A DNA stretch of 64,000 nt from an uncultured SAR86 cluster bacterium. GTDB lineage: Bacteria; Pseudomonadota; Gammaproteobacteria; Magnimaribacterales; D2472. The notes under the pieces are model-generated. The model was not told the DNA's origin. It made no database searches and saw nothing but the letters and a program-made list of their open reading frames with translations. Positions 19,771-30,135 of this stretch are shown in pieces. Position numbers and translations under genes: made by a program. The DNA lies in assembly GCA_902617045.1 (NCBI GenBank), contig CACMVA010000005.1, positions 1-64,000 of the forward strand, given 5' to 3'. Position 1 is the stretch's first letter, and every line of letters begins with the position of its first letter.

Positions 19771-20457
19771 ATGCTAATATCTACTCAAAACTTAGAAAAA
19801 AAGTATCAAGTTGGTTCTGAGACTGTCGTTGCATTAAAAGGAATAAATCTCTCAGTTAAAAAGGGAGAATTTCTTTCAATTATGGGACCATCAGGCTCTG
19901 GAAAAACTACTTTAATGAATATTATTGGTTGCCTAGACTCACCTTCATCCGGTTCTTATATGCTTAATAATAAAACTGTATCTGATCTTAGTGATGATGA
20001 ACTTGCTAAAATTAGAAATTCAGAGATTGGTTTTGTATTCCAGTCATTTCATCTACTTGCAAGAAATACTGCATTAGACAATGTAATGCTTCCATTAAAA
20101 TATGCTGGAAAACAAAAAGCAGAGGCAATTACATTAGCAAAAGACGTTCTTGGACAAGTAGGTTTATCAGATAGATGTAGTCATTCTCCTTCTGAGCTTT
20201 CTGGTGGTCAACAGCAAAGAGTTGCAATAGCAAGAGCATTAGTTAACAAACCAAGTATTCTCTTTGCTGACGAACCTACAGGTAATCTTGATTCAAAAAC
20301 AGGTTCAGAAATTATGAAACTATTTAAAAAGCTAAATGAAGAGGGACAGACTATAATACTAATTACTCATGAAGATGAGATAGCAAAAAAGTCGAAAAGG
20401 GTAATAACAATTATGGATGGTTTAATAGAGTCAGATGTTGAGAATAATGATGAATAA
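19771..20457 (+). CDS. ABC transporter ATP-binding protein (MacB/LolD type)
   Basis: 228 aa with Walker [10 protein letters not shown], signature [15 protein letters not shown], Walker [13 protein letters not shown] and the switch His in LITHE. The [10 protein letters not shown] wording fits the MacB/LolD subfamily (mechanotransmission exporters). With the adaptor and permease genes that follow it forms a tripartite MacAB-like exporter in which ATPase and permease are separate polypeptides. Overlaps the adaptor gene by about 8 nt. Confidence 0.92.
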   Translation: MLISTQNLEKKYQVGSETVVALKGINLSVKKGEFLSIMGPSGSGKTTLMNIIGCLDSPSSGSYMLNNKTVSDLSDDELAKIRNSEIGFVFQSFHLLARNTALDNVMLPLKYAGKQKAEAITLAKDVLGQVGLSDRCSHSPSELSGGQQQRVAIARALVNKPSILFADEPTGNLDSKTGSEIMKLFKKLNEEGQTIILITHEDEIAKKSKRVITIMDGLIESDVENNDE

Positions 20458-21637
20458 ATATTTATTATTATTGGTATCAATCTTTATAATCGTTAGTTGC
20501 GGTGGTAGTGATTCCAAAGATACTCAATTCTATAAGAAAGAACAGACAGTCCCACAAAGACTTGAGGTATCTATTGAGGCATCTGGAGTTATAGAGGCAA
20601 TTTCATCTGTTGAAATAAAATCAAAGGCATCTGGAGAAGTTTTATTTTTAGGTGCTGAGGTTGGAGATTTTGTTGATAAAGGTTTTATGCTCGCTCAAAT
20701 CGATCAAAGAACTGCTAATAACATTGTAGACCAAACAAAATCAGATCTTGAGGCAGCTAAGGTAAGATTAATAAATGCTGAGTCTCAATATGAGAGAGGT
20801 ATTGAACTTCACAAAAATTCTAGTATTTCTGATAAGGATTTTGAGGATATAAAGGAAAATTTTGCTCAAGCAAAATCCACTCTTGTTAGAAATGAAGTTT
20901 CATTTGAAAATGCAAAAATTTCCTTAGACGATACTATTGTGAAATCTCCGATAAATGGAACAGTTATTTCAAGACCAGTTGAGGTTGGTCAAGTAATTTC
21001 ATCACCTACTTCTGCTTTTGGTGAAGGCAGCATAATAATGACTATGGCGGATTTGTCTAAGGTTAGAGTAAGGGCCTTGGTTGACGAAATTGATGTTGGA
21101 AAAGTTGCTTTGGGCCAAAGAGTTTCTATTAAAGTTGCTGCATATAGGGATAAAGAATTTATCGGTACTGTATCAAAAATTGAACCCAAAGCATTTGTTC
21201 AACAAAACGTTACTACCTTTCCAGTTCTTATTGATATAGATAATGAGGAGAATTTATTACTTATTGGTATGAATACTGATGTAGAAATACAAATCTTAAA
21301 AAAAGACGTCACATTAAGTATTCCTACTATGTCTCTTAGAACGAGGAAAGATATTTACACCGCTGCAGCAGTGCTAAACATTGAAAAATATATTATTGAT
21401 GAATTCTTAACTAACAAAGTTGATGGTGAAAATTTTAATAGATTTATAGTTATCAAAGACTCAAATGATGGGCCATATTTATCATGGGTTAAGGTTGGTG
21501 TTTCAGATTTATATAATGTTGAAGTTCTCGAAGGTTTGACAAACGATGATGTTGTTTATATTTTGCCCAGCAAAAGCTTATTTGATTATCAACAACGTTT
21601 CAAAGAAAGAGTAAGTGGTACATTTAGTTTTGGTTAA
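20450..21637 (+). CDS. HlyD/MacA-like periplasmic adaptor lipoprotein
   Basis: 395 aa from the ATG at 20450, which gives a clean lipoprotein signal with Cys in IIVSC; ATGs at 20435 and 20447 are alternatives. Barrel-sandwich halves flank a coiled-coil hairpin (about residues 95-150); [21 protein letters not shown] is the classical adaptor signature. It would bridge the MacB-like permease and an outer-membrane channel. No TolC gene lies nearby. Translation is likely coupled to the ATPase gene before it and the permease gene after it (1-nt overlap). Confidence 0.9.
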   Translation: MNKYLLLLVSIFIIVSCGGSDSKDTQFYKKEQTVPQRLEVSIEASGVIEAISSVEIKSKASGEVLFLGAEVGDFVDKGFMLAQIDQRTANNIVDQTKSDLEAAKVRLINAESQYERGIELHKNSSISDKDFEDIKENFAQAKSTLVRNEVSFENAKISLDDTIVKSPINGTVISRPVEVGQVISSPTSAFGEGSIIMTMADLSKVRVRALVDEIDVGKVALGQRVSIKVAAYRDKEFIGTVSKIEPKAFVQQNVTTFPVLIDIDNEENLLLIGMNTDVEIQILKKDVTLSIPTMSLRTRKDIYTAAAVLNIEKYIIDEFLTNKVDGENFNRFIVIKDSNDGPYLSWVKVGVSDLYNVEVLEGLTNDDVVYILPSKSLFDYQQRFKERVSGTFSFG

Positions 21638-22845
21638 TGTTAGTTGAAGAATCCATAAAATCCGCAATTTCCTCTATAAAGACAAATGGTGTGAGGTCAT
21701 TCTTAACTGCTTTAGCGATTATTATAGGAACTGCTGCTGTAATTACTGTAATTGGAATTGGATCTAGTGCTGAAAAAGCACTTGAGGCAAGTATAGATGA
21801 TTTAGGACCAAGAACCTTATCAATCTTTCCAAGTCAAAGAAAAAGGGGAGGCATTTCATCAGGATATAATCCATTAGTTATTAAAGATGCAGAAGCTTTA
21901 GCAAAAAATAAAGAACATGACTGGATGATAGCTCCAGCAATGTCGGGCAATCGACAAGTTAAATTTAATAACTCAAATATTAGCGGTGATATAAATGGTT
22001 ATTTACCGATAAATTTTAAAGTTCGTGGCTTTGACATAGGGCAAGGCAGGATTTTTACTGAAAAAGAAAATTTAGGTAGAAAAAAAGTTATTGTTTTAGG
22101 ATCAAAAGTACCAGGAGAGCTTAAAACCTCCGCGAACCAACTTCTAAACAAAGATATTCTTGTTGCGGGTACTTCTTACAAAGTTATTGGAATTTTGAAA
22201 GAGGAGGGTTCAACAGGATGGCAAAATCCTGATGATGATTTGTATGTTCCACTATTGACTGCTTCTCAAAGAATTTTTGGAACTGATAGGCTTGGATGGA
22301 TTAATGTTGGAATATCTAATGATACAAATGTAGATTATGTAATGATGACAATTGAAGAAATCTTAAGGCAAAAACACGATATCGGTCCTGGTGGAGATAA
22401 TGATTTTAGAATTAATGATTGGAGTCAATATTCAGATCTAAGAAGACAAGCAACAGGTATCTTTACAGCTTTGATAGCTGGAATAGCTGGTATTAGCTTA
22501 ATAGTTGGTGGAATAGGAGTTATGAACATCATGCTTGTATCAGTAACTGAAAGAACTCGAGAAATTGGATTACGAAAAGCCCTTGGAGCCACACAAAAAT
22601 CAATAATGATGCAGTTCATAATTGAAGCTGTTCTTCTGTGCATATTGGGTGGAATATTAGGAATCATAATAGCAACTTCATTACTCTTTCTTTTCATTTC
22701 TATTAATGATTGGGTCTTTTCTATGCCTTTAAGTGCAATTATTGGATCAATAACATTTTCAGCACTCGTAGGTTTATTTTTTGGTATATGGCCTGCAAGA
22801 AGAGCAGCTAAATTAGATCCAGCTGTTTCTTTAAGATATGAGTAA
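21637..22845 (+). CDS. MacB-like ABC transporter permease
   Basis: 402 aa with the MacB/FtsX layout: an N-terminal membrane helix (FLTALAIIIGTAAVITVIGIG), a periplasmic MacB_PCD domain of about 220 residues, then three helices starting IAGIAGISLIVGGIGVMNIMLVSVTERTREIGLRKALGA and ending with PARRAAKLDPAVSLRYE. Exports substrates using mechanotransmission rather than a membrane pore; cargo unknown. The 3' end overlaps the glycosyltransferase gene by 8 nt, hinting at export of a glycan or glycolipid, which is inference. Confidence 0.92.
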   Translation: MLVEESIKSAISSIKTNGVRSFLTALAIIIGTAAVITVIGIGSSAEKALEASIDDLGPRTLSIFPSQRKRGGISSGYNPLVIKDAEALAKNKEHDWMIAPAMSGNRQVKFNNSNISGDINGYLPINFKVRGFDIGQGRIFTEKENLGRKKVIVLGSKVPGELKTSANQLLNKDILVAGTSYKVIGILKEEGSTGWQNPDDDLYVPLLTASQRIFGTDRLGWINVGISNDTNVDYVMMTIEEILRQKHDIGPGGDNDFRINDWSQYSDLRRQATGIFTALIAGIAGISLIVGGIGVMNIMLVSVTERTREIGLRKALGATQKSIMMQFIIEAVLLCILGGILGIIIATSLLFLFISINDWVFSMPLSAIIGSITFSALVGLFFGIWPARRAAKLDPAVSLRYE

Positions 22846-23938
22846 ACTTAAAGTAATTCAGCTTTTACCAGAGTTAAATATTGGAGGTGTTGAGAGGGGA
22901 ACAAAAGATTTCTCAAGCGCATTAGTTCAAAGAGGTTATGAATCAATCGTTATATCTAATGGAGGTATATTTGAAAATGATATTATCGAAGATGGCGCAA
23001 GGCACATAAAAATACCAATTCACAAAAAAAGCTTATTTTCGTTACTATTATCTAAGAAATTAAGGTCTATATATGAATTGGAAAAACCTGATATTGTTCA
23101 TGTAAGATCTAGAATGCCAGCATGGATAAATTTTTATGCTTTCAAGGGATTATTAAAAAAACCAGTTCTAATATCTACATTTCATGGCTTATACAGTACA
23201 CCAGTCTATAGTCAGGTGATGTCTAAAGTTGATCATATGATAGCTATATCCAATACAGTAAAGGAATACATTATAGATACTTACAACGTAAGTAATGAGA
23301 AAATCTCAGTTATTCCAAGAGGTTGTGATATGAACCATTTTAATAAAGATAAAGTTGACATTGAATGGACAGAAAAATGGTTTAGAGAATTTCCTCAAAC
23401 AAAAAATAAGATTATTCTTACTTTGCCAACAAGAATTTCGAAGTGGAAAGGAGTTGATAACTTTATTGAATTGATTTCAAGAATGGATGGTAATGTTTTT
23501 CATGGTTTGATTGTAGGACCAACTTCAAATTCTAAACTAAGATATTTAAATTCTCTAAAAAAGAAAATTTCAGATCTTGGCATTAACAAAAGTATAACCT
23601 TTACCGGTTCAAGAAATGATATTAGCAATATTTATAAAATATCTGATATTGTTTTTAATCTTTCTATTGATCCTGAGCCATTTGGAAGAACAACTATAGA
23701 AGCAATAAGTTGTGGAGCAAAATTTATAGGTTGGAATCATGGAGGAACAAAAGAAATACTTGAAGAGCTATTTCCTTATGGCTTAGTTTCTCTTGGTAAT
23801 ATTGATGCTTTAGAGGAGAGAGTAATAAAAGTATCTGATAAAGACTACTTCACTCCAAAAGAAAATATATTTACCTCTGATAGAATGATTAATGAAACAA
23901 TAAATTTATATCATCAGTTATTAAGCACAGATGAATAA
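22838..23938 (+). CDS. GT4-family glycosyltransferase
   Basis: 366 aa with GT-B fold features: an N-terminal LLPELNIGGVERGT (nucleotide-sugar glycosyltransferase 4 start), central VIPRGCDMNHF, and the EX7E motif in EPFGRTTIEAISCG. Probably adds a sugar to the lipopolysaccharide core or another envelope glycan. It is translationally linked to the MacB-like permease and its last 25 nt overlap the convergent second glycosyltransferase gene. Confidence 0.88.
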   Translation: MSKLKVIQLLPELNIGGVERGTKDFSSALVQRGYESIVISNGGIFENDIIEDGARHIKIPIHKKSLFSLLLSKKLRSIYELEKPDIVHVRSRMPAWINFYAFKGLLKKPVLISTFHGLYSTPVYSQVMSKVDHMIAISNTVKEYIIDTYNVSNEKISVIPRGCDMNHFNKDKVDIEWTEKWFREFPQTKNKIILTLPTRISKWKGVDNFIELISRMDGNVFHGLIVGPTSNSKLRYLNSLKKKISDLGINKSITFTGSRNDISNIYKISDIVFNLSIDPEPFGRTTIEAISCGAKFIGWNHGGTKEILEELFPYGLVSLGNIDALEERVIKVSDKDYFTPKENIFTSDRMINETINLYHQLLSTDE

Positions 23939-24885
23939 ATTTGTTTCATTTTATTAATTTTTTTATCAATAGAGTATTCATTTGTTACGAAATCAAAAAT
24001 AGCTTCTTGATTTAGTATATCTATATTGTCTACGTATTTTTCTAGAAGATTTTGTAAGGACTTTTGATCATTTTTATTAGCTAATAATTCTTGAGGAAGA
24101 ATATTATTCATGTGTCCTACATTTGTTGAAAGCACAGGAATTCCAAGAAATAGAGCCTCAAGGGCTACTCTTGGTCCTCCCTCATCCCTTGATGAAACAA
24201 TTAGAACAGAAGCTTTTTTATAATAACTGTTTAGATCTTCTTTTTTGATGTTCTCAAGTATTTTTATTTTCTTCGAAAGTTCATGCATTTCTATCAGTGA
24301 CATCAAGTTTTCTTTTTCTTTACCTGATCCAATTATTAAAAGTTCTTTATCAATGTTTTTCCATGATGGAATCAAAAGATCAAAACCTTTAATTTTTTCT
24401 AGTCTTCCTATTGCTATAGCATATTTATTTTCCTTAGCTTGAAATTTAGATAAGCCTGGGTGCCACCAATTTGAAACAATTTCTGTATTATTTTTAATAT
24501 TTTTTACGGCTATTTCACTAACTCCAATTACAAAGTCTGGTTTATCAAATATAGATTTATTTTTTTTAATACCATGGACTGTTGCTATATGCTTATAATC
24601 GTTTTTCTTTATGCCTGAAATTATGGCAGTTGTTTTAGCTCCATGAGTATGAACAATGTCCGGATTAATTGTTTTTAATAATTTTTTTATTTTATATTTA
24701 CCTATTAGAGATCTTCTTCCATAATTTTTAATTTTGAAAATTTTAATGCTCTTGTTAAAGTTATGTGCAATGGATTCATTGCATACAAGAATTGGATTTT
24801 TTAAAAGATTATTTGATAAGAGTTCATCCACATGCTGCTCAATTCCCGCAAAAGTTTCACTCATAACAAAATGAACTATGTTCAT
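23914..24885 (-). CDS. GT4-family glycosyltransferase
   Basis: 323 aa GT-B enzyme. N-terminal MSETFAGIEQHVDELL, then VHTHGAKTTAI, AIGRLEKIKGFDLLI and the EX7E-type donor site DEGGPRVALEALFLGIPVLST. Likely acts in surface-glycan assembly with the neighbouring ELM1-type protein, whose stop overlaps its start by 4 nt. The strand opposes the other GT4, and the two genes end in a 25-nt antisense overlap. Confidence 0.88.
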   Translation of the reverse strand: MNIVHFVMSETFAGIEQHVDELLSNNLLKNPILVCNESIAHNFNKSIKIFKIKNYGRRSLIGKYKIKKLLKTINPDIVHTHGAKTTAIISGIKKNDYKHIATVHGIKKNKSIFDKPDFVIGVSEIAVKNIKNNTEIVSNWWHPGLSKFQAKENKYAIAIGRLEKIKGFDLLIPSWKNIDKELLIIGSGKEKENLMSLIEMHELSKKIKILENIKKEDLNSYYKKASVLIVSSRDEGGPRVALEALFLGIPVLSTNVGHMNNILPQELLANKNDQKSLQNLLEKYVDNIDILNQEAIFDFVTNEYSIDKKINKMKQIYSSVLNN

Positions 24886-25796
24886 ATTAGTTGTAATAAT
24901 TTATATGAAATTTTTTCAACTTCAGCATAAATTTCATTATGAATATTTTGTTTTTGAAGTTTCATTTTAGATATGCCATCTGTGATATCACTACAATCAA
25001 TAAAACCAATTTTTTTATGTTCAATAAGACTATCAATAACTTTTACTACCTTATTTGAGCTCCTAATTTTTTTCATATCCATTAGGTATGTTTTACCTTT
25101 GCAAGAGAGACTTTCAAAAACCATATTAACGCTATCTCTAGTTATCAATTTAGAGGATGCATTTTTTAAAGTTGTTTCAAAATCACTTGAGCCATGATTA
25201 AAATCAAAAAACTTAATATTTTTGTATATATCTAGTAATGACTTTAATTTTTCATTTGTAGAGGGAGGCGTTCTTCTTGAATTATAAATATAACAATTTT
25301 TATTTGGATGAACGGATATAAAATAATTAATTTGAGCAATGATATGGTTTTCATCAAAATAGTAATGTTTATTTTTACCACCAACCGCAATTAAAATTAT
25401 ATTTTCATCGGTTTCACTATCAGATACTTTTGCAATTGATCCTTCGAAGAAAATAACATTATTAGTTTTTTTAAATTTGTCTCTGTCATGATTGGGAGCA
25501 CAAATAAGATCAAACTTGTCTTTGTTGAAAGTAGGAGAAAGAATCGCTACTGATTTTGTATCACTCTTTTGCTTCTTTTTAGTGTCTAATATTAATGAGT
25601 AAGTTTTGTGACCAGCTCCAATTATTAGATCATATTTTTTTTCTTTAATATTTTCTAAATATGTAAAAAAGGGAAAAAACCCTTTTACAAGCCTCTCATC
25701 AATATTTAGATCAATTTTCTTGGAAATTTCATCAAGCAGATTTTTTACCTGCTTTTCATGCCCAATATTATTGTCTTTAACCCATAAAATGTTCAT
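24882..25796 (-). CDS. ELM1/GtrOC1-family putative glycosyltransferase
   Basis: 304 aa. The start MNILWVKDNNIGHEKQVKNLL and the segment IAVGGKNKHYYFDENHI match the ELM1 family (mitochondrial-fission ELM1 domain), found in many proteobacteria next to sugar-nucleotide and lipopolysaccharide genes. SRRTPP and TRDSVNMVFESLS are further family landmarks. Enzyme activity of bacterial members is not settled; a glycosyltransferase role is inferred from fold and neighbours. First gene of a two-gene unit with the GT4 downstream. Confidence 0.8.
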   Translation of the reverse strand: MNILWVKDNNIGHEKQVKNLLDEISKKIDLNIDERLVKGFFPFFTYLENIKEKKYDLIIGAGHKTYSLILDTKKKQKSDTKSVAILSPTFNKDKFDLICAPNHDRDKFKKTNNVIFFEGSIAKVSDSETDENIILIAVGGKNKHYYFDENHIIAQINYFISVHPNKNCYIYNSRRTPPSTNEKLKSLLDIYKNIKFFDFNHGSSDFETTLKNASSKLITRDSVNMVFESLSCKGKTYLMDMKKIRSSNKVVKVIDSLIEHKKIGFIDCSDITDGISKMKLQKQNIHNEIYAEVEKISYKLLQLI

Positions 25797-25848
25797 TTAA
25801 GTTAATTATACATTGGATAAAGTGCTCAATATTGGTTAACCTAAAAAT

Positions 25849-26040
25849 ATGGATGAAAAGAAAACTATTAAATCGATAGCAACAGCGTTAGTATCTCAAT
25901 ACGGGGATGACGCTCATACTGTTGCTATGTTAAGGGCTGCAGAATTCGCAGCAGAACTCAACAATGATGAATGGGCAAAGTGGGAAAAGGTTGTCATAGA
26001 AATTGAAGGATTAGACAATCAATCAATTTTAGATGGATAA
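25849..26040 (+). CDS. Hypothetical 63-aa protein
   Basis: Small soluble acidic protein, mostly alpha-helical by composition (IKSIATALVSQYG, VAMLRAAEFAAELNNDEWAKWEKV). No family recognised with confidence; the layout loosely recalls small alphaproteobacterial DUF proteins with a helical LRAAEFA segment. The stop overlaps the start of the next small gene (ATGGATAA), so the two are probably translated together. It opens a unit leading to bolA and the MMPL transporter. Confidence 0.6.
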   Translation: MDEKKTIKSIATALVSQYGDDAHTVAMLRAAEFAAELNNDEWAKWEKVVIEIEGLDNQSILDG

Positions 26041-26224
26041 ATTATCTTTATATAAAATGTTTTTGATGATAATTACTAAAACTATTCACCCACCAGCAGG
26101 CGCTAATCTTATAATTGCAATTTTGGGAACAAAAACTATTGAATTCGATATAATGCCTGTTGTTATAGGGGCTTTATTTATAGTTATTTTTGCTTTTGTG
26201 TATAACAAAATTTTGAAGAGGTAG
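26033..26224 (+). CDS. Truncated HPP-family membrane protein
   Basis: 63 aa, two membrane segments around the HPP motif IHPPAGANLIIAILG, then VVIGALFIVIFAFVYNKIL. This equals only the C-terminal part of an HPP transmembrane domain, which is normally at least twice as long with four helices; no upstream remnant is visible in any frame. Its start lies inside the stop region of the preceding gene, which argues for maintained translation rather than random decay. Either a reduced functional protein or a relic. Confidence 0.6.
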   Translation: MDKLSLYKMFLMIITKTIHPPAGANLIIAILGTKTIEFDIMPVVIGALFIVIFAFVYNKILKR

Positions 26225-26248
26225 CTAATCATTATTGATTAATGCAAA

Positions 26249-26554
26249 ATGGGAAACATTGAAAATACTATAAAAAATGTTTTAATTGATGAGTTCAATC
26301 CATCAATCTTATCAATTACCAATGAGAGCTATATGCATAATGTCCCTGAAGGCTCCGAGAGTCACTTCAAAGTAATTCTTGTTAGCGATTCATTTAAAGA
26401 TGTTCCAAAAATTAAACAACATCAAACAATTTACAAAGCTCTAGGTAATATTATGAATCAAATTCATGCGCTATCTATTCATTCGTTTGATAAGGAAGAG
26501 TTTAAAAATAATCCAATGATTATTGATTCGCCAAACTGTGTTAATAAGAAATGA
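26249..26554 (+). CDS. bolA: BolA-family protein
   Basis: 101 aa with the BolA core VPEGSESHFKVILVSDSFKDVPKIKQHQTIYKAL and the conserved IHALSIHSF strand. The class II-type fold binds monothiol glutaredoxins to coordinate a shared Fe-S cluster; a CGFS glutaredoxin gene lies at 52.9 kb in this window. The last 4 nt overlap the start of the MMPL transporter gene. Confidence 0.93.
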   Translation: MGNIENTIKNVLIDEFNPSILSITNESYMHNVPEGSESHFKVILVSDSFKDVPKIKQHQTIYKALGNIMNQIHALSIHSFDKEEFKNNPMIIDSPNCVNKK

Positions 26555-29016
26555 GAATAGATTTAAAAAATATTGCTTCCGTTCTAATCGATAAGTACAT
26601 AATTATTTTATTTTTAATTTTTGCCTTAACTGTATTATCTGGGCTAGGACTGAGTAATTTTAAACTTGATGCATCTTCAGATGCTCTGGTTTTAGAAAAT
26701 GATGAATCTTTAAAAACATACAGAGAAGCTGAGGATGAATTTGGTGACTCAAGTTTTTTGATTGTTACTTATGAACCTAGTAAAGAATTATTTTCTGATT
26801 ATTCCATTAACAGGATTGCAAACTTAGAAAATGATTTAAAAAATATTGATGGAGTTGATTCTGTTTTATCACTCCTCGATGCACCTATTTTTTTTCAACC
26901 AAAAGTTGGTTTAACAGATGTAGCTGATAACTTAAAAGATATAACTTTTGAAGATATAGATTTAGATCTAGCCAAAGAAGAGATTATTAATAATCCTATA
27001 TATAAGGAGTTAATTATCAGCAAAGATGGAAAAGTTACAGCTATGCAGGTTGTACTTAAGGGTAATAATGAATATAACAATCTTATTACTAAAAGATATG
27101 CGATTCTTGAGAAACTTGATTCAAAAGAAGTTCTTACAAGCAAAAGTCGACTAGATCTTCAAAATGATCTAAATGATATTAATTCAAGAATAAGTAAGAT
27201 TAATGATTCAGAATCAGAATTTAATAAGATTCTTATAAATAATATAAGAAATACTCTTGATAAATATAGAGATGATGCAACCATTTATCTTGGTGGCCCA
27301 TCAATGATAGCAACTGATATGATGGAATATATTGAGTCTGATTTAACAATATTTGGTTTGGCAGTAGCAATAATTTTTGCAGTAATGCTCTACCTCTTTT
27401 TTGGGTCAATTTGGCTCGTGATTTTACCCTTAATGAATGCTTTTTTAGCAACATTCATAACAGCTGGTTTTCTTGGATTCATGGATTGGAAAATCAGTGT
27501 AGTATCCTCAAATTTTATCGCGCTTTTACTAATTTTAACAATCTCATTAACAGTTCACTTGCTAGTTAAGATAAATGAATTAAAAGAAAAACATGATTTT
27601 AGAACTGCTATATTGAAAGGTTATGAGCAAATGTTTGCACCATGTTTTTTTGCAGCTTTAACAACTGCTGTAGCATTTTTATCACTTACTTTTGGAGAAA
27701 TAAAACCGGTAATTGAATTTGGTAAAATGATGGCATTTGGGATCTCAATAGCATTTATTTTAACGTTTACATTTTTACCTTGTTTGATATATCTATTAAC
27801 AACTAATCAATCAAAAGATTATTTATCGATTCATAAAGTAACAAAATCGTTATTAAAATTTTCTCAGAAAAATGTTCGCTTAGTTTCATTTGCTTTTGGT
27901 ATTTCATTTTTACTTTTATGTTTTGGAATATCTAAGTTGGAAGTAGAAAATAGATTTATTGATTACTTTGATCCTGATACAGAAATATATAAAGGAATGT
28001 ATGAAATTGATTCTAAACTTGGAGGTACTGCAACTCTTGATATTATTATCTCTCAACCTGAAGATTCATTTGAATCTATTGAGATTGAGGATGAATTTTT
28101 TGATGATGATTTATTTGAAGATGAATCAAGCTCAGCAGCTGGTTATTGGTGGAATATATATTCTTTAAATGAACTAGAGAAAATTCATGATTATTTAGAT
28201 TCAATTCCTGAAATTGGTAAAGTATTAAGTGTTGCAAGTGGAGTAAAGTTAGCAAGACAGATTAATGATGGCGAGGATCTAAATGATCTTGAATTAGCTC
28301 TGCTAAGATCTGTTTTACCAGAGGATATAAGAGAAACACTCTTATATTCTTACATTAATAAAGATGACTCAGTTGTCAGAATATCTACAAGAGTAAATGA
28401 ATCTGCATCAAGTTTAAATAGAGATGTTTTGCTTAAAAAAATAAATAACGATCTTCAAAATAAATTTAATTTAGAAGAATCTCAATATGAAATTACTGGC
28501 TTGGCTGTGTTATACAACAATATGCTTCAGTCATTATTTCAATCTCAAATAAGTTCACTGATTATTGTCTTTGCTGTAATTTCTTTAATGTTATTTTTAA
28601 TTTTTAGATCTTTGAAAGTAATGTTAATAGGCTTAATTCCAAATATCTTTGTAGCATCTTCAGTTATGGGATTATTAGGATTGTTTAATATTCCTCTAGA
28701 TATTATGACAATTACTGTTGCAGCAATAAGTGTGGGAATGGCAGTTGATAACACCATTCACTATATTTATAGATATAAAAAAGAACTCAAAAAAAATAAT
28801 TCTGGTCAAGCATTACAAAATGCACATAGCACAACAGGAAGAGCAATATTTTATACAGCTACAACTATTTCAGCCGGTTTTTGCATTCTCATACTTTCCA
28901 ACTTTTTTCCAACACTTTTATTTGGACTTTTCACATCAATAGCTATGATTTTAGCTTTTATAAGTTCGTTAACTTTGCTACCAAATCTATTAGTAAAATA
29001 TAGAGTTTTTCAATAG
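26551..29016 (+). CDS. MMPL/RND-family exporter
   Basis: 821 aa with the duplicated RND layout: helix, large periplasmic loop, a five-helix sterol-sensing-like bundle (about residues 255-420), then a repeat of the same. Motifs include FLIVTYEPSKELF in the first loop and AAISVGMAVDNTIHYIYRY in the second bundle, carrying the proton-relay Asp. An acidic insert (EIEDEFFDDDLFEDES) lies in the second periplasmic loop. Related proteins export lipids or hopanoids. Coupled to bolA by a 4-nt overlap; the CoA-racemase gene follows after 9 nt. Confidence 0.9.
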   Translation: MRIDLKNIASVLIDKYIIILFLIFALTVLSGLGLSNFKLDASSDALVLENDESLKTYREAEDEFGDSSFLIVTYEPSKELFSDYSINRIANLENDLKNIDGVDSVLSLLDAPIFFQPKVGLTDVADNLKDITFEDIDLDLAKEEIINNPIYKELIISKDGKVTAMQVVLKGNNEYNNLITKRYAILEKLDSKEVLTSKSRLDLQNDLNDINSRISKINDSESEFNKILINNIRNTLDKYRDDATIYLGGPSMIATDMMEYIESDLTIFGLAVAIIFAVMLYLFFGSIWLVILPLMNAFLATFITAGFLGFMDWKISVVSSNFIALLLILTISLTVHLLVKINELKEKHDFRTAILKGYEQMFAPCFFAALTTAVAFLSLTFGEIKPVIEFGKMMAFGISIAFILTFTFLPCLIYLLTTNQSKDYLSIHKVTKSLLKFSQKNVRLVSFAFGISFLLLCFGISKLEVENRFIDYFDPDTEIYKGMYEIDSKLGGTATLDIIISQPEDSFESIEIEDEFFDDDLFEDESSSAAGYWWNIYSLNELEKIHDYLDSIPEIGKVLSVASGVKLARQINDGEDLNDLELALLRSVLPEDIRETLLYSYINKDDSVVRISTRVNESASSLNRDVLLKKINNDLQNKFNLEESQYEITGLAVLYNNMLQSLFQSQISSLIIVFAVISLMLFLIFRSLKVMLIGLIPNIFVASSVMGLLGLFNIPLDIMTITVAAISVGMAVDNTIHYIYRYKKELKKNNSGQALQNAHSTTGRAIFYTATTISAGFCILILSNFFPTLLFGLFTSIAMILAFISSLTLLPNLLVKYRVFQ

Positions 29017-29025
29017 TATTAACTT

Positions 29026-30135
29026 ATGGGACCTTTAAAAGATATTAAAGTTATAGAGTTTTCAGGTATTGGTCCAGGTCCGTATTGCGGGATGTTATTG
29101 GCGGATTTAGGAGCTGATGTAATAAGAGTTAGTAGAAAGGATGCTGAAGGATTAGAAAATAAGTACGATATTCACAATCGTTCCAAGCGAAGCATAACGG
29201 CAGATTTAAAAAATAAAGAATCGGTTAATGAATTGCTCAAACTTGTCGCTCAAGTTGATGTAGTTTTTGAGGGATTTAGACCTGGTGTTATGGAAAAGTT
29301 AGGTATTGGGCCTGATGATTGTTTAAAGGTAAATCCTAAACTAGTATACGGTCGCATGACAGGTTGGGGTCAAGAGGGACCAATGTCAAAATTGGCAGGT
29401 CATGATATTAATTATATCAGCCTCTCAGGTGCTCTTAATTCTATTGGTAGAAAGGACTCTAATCCAACTCCGCCACTAAATTTAATTGGTGATTATGGGG
29501 GTGGTGGAATGCATTTAGCTTTTGGAATTGTTTCTGGATTGATACATGCTTTAAGAACCGGAGAAGGGCAAGTTGTTGACTCTGCAATGGTGGACGGATC
29601 ACTTTCACTAATGTCATTCTTTTATTCACTAAAAGAAATGGGTCACTGGGTAGATAAAAGAGAATCAAATCTTTTAGATGGTTTTGCACATTTTTATGAC
29701 ACCTATGAATGTTCAGATAACAAATTTTTAGCAGTAGGGTCCATAGAGCCTCAATTTTACTCAGAGCTTTTAGATAAACTTGGTATAGAAGAAGACAAAT
29801 TTAAAGATCAACACAATACAGACCTTTGGCCTGAATTAAAAAATATTATGTCATCAAAAATTAAATCAAAGTCTAGATCTGAATGGATTGAAATATTCAA
29901 AGACAGTGATGCCTGCGTCTCACCTGTATTAAGTATGGAAGAGGCTAAAAAACATCCTCATAACATTGAAAGAGAAGCCTTTATTAACATCGATGGATTC
30001 AATCAACCTAATGCATCGCCTAGGTATTCGGTAACTAAACAAAAAATCAAACATAATGCAAAACAAGTTGGAGCAGATCTTGATGACATATGTAAAGAAT
30101 TTAACTTATCAATTGACGCTTTGAAAAAAACTTAA
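29026..30135 (+). CDS. CaiB/BaiF CoA-transferase family, alpha-methylacyl-CoA racemase-like
   Basis: 369 aa. N-terminal IKVIEFSGIGPGPYCGMLLADLGADVI is the CaiB/BaiF start; GRMTGWGQEGP and especially FYDTYECSDNKFLAVGSIEPQFY match alpha-methylacyl-CoA racemase, which inverts the 2-methyl centre of branched acyl-CoAs so that they can enter beta-oxidation (steroid side chains, phytol-type lipids). His and Asp catalytic candidates are in the LAGHDINYI and GDYGGGG segments. The 3' end overlaps tatD by 27 nt on the opposite strand. Confidence 0.9.
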   Translation: MGPLKDIKVIEFSGIGPGPYCGMLLADLGADVIRVSRKDAEGLENKYDIHNRSKRSITADLKNKESVNELLKLVAQVDVVFEGFRPGVMEKLGIGPDDCLKVNPKLVYGRMTGWGQEGPMSKLAGHDINYISLSGALNSIGRKDSNPTPPLNLIGDYGGGGMHLAFGIVSGLIHALRTGEGQVVDSAMVDGSLSLMSFFYSLKEMGHWVDKRESNLLDGFAHFYDTYECSDNKFLAVGSIEPQFYSELLDKLGIEEDKFKDQHNTDLWPELKNIMSSKIKSKSRSEWIEIFKDSDACVSPVLSMEEAKKHPHNIEREAFINIDGFNQPNASPRYSVTKQKIKHNAKQVGADLDDICKEFNLSIDALKKT

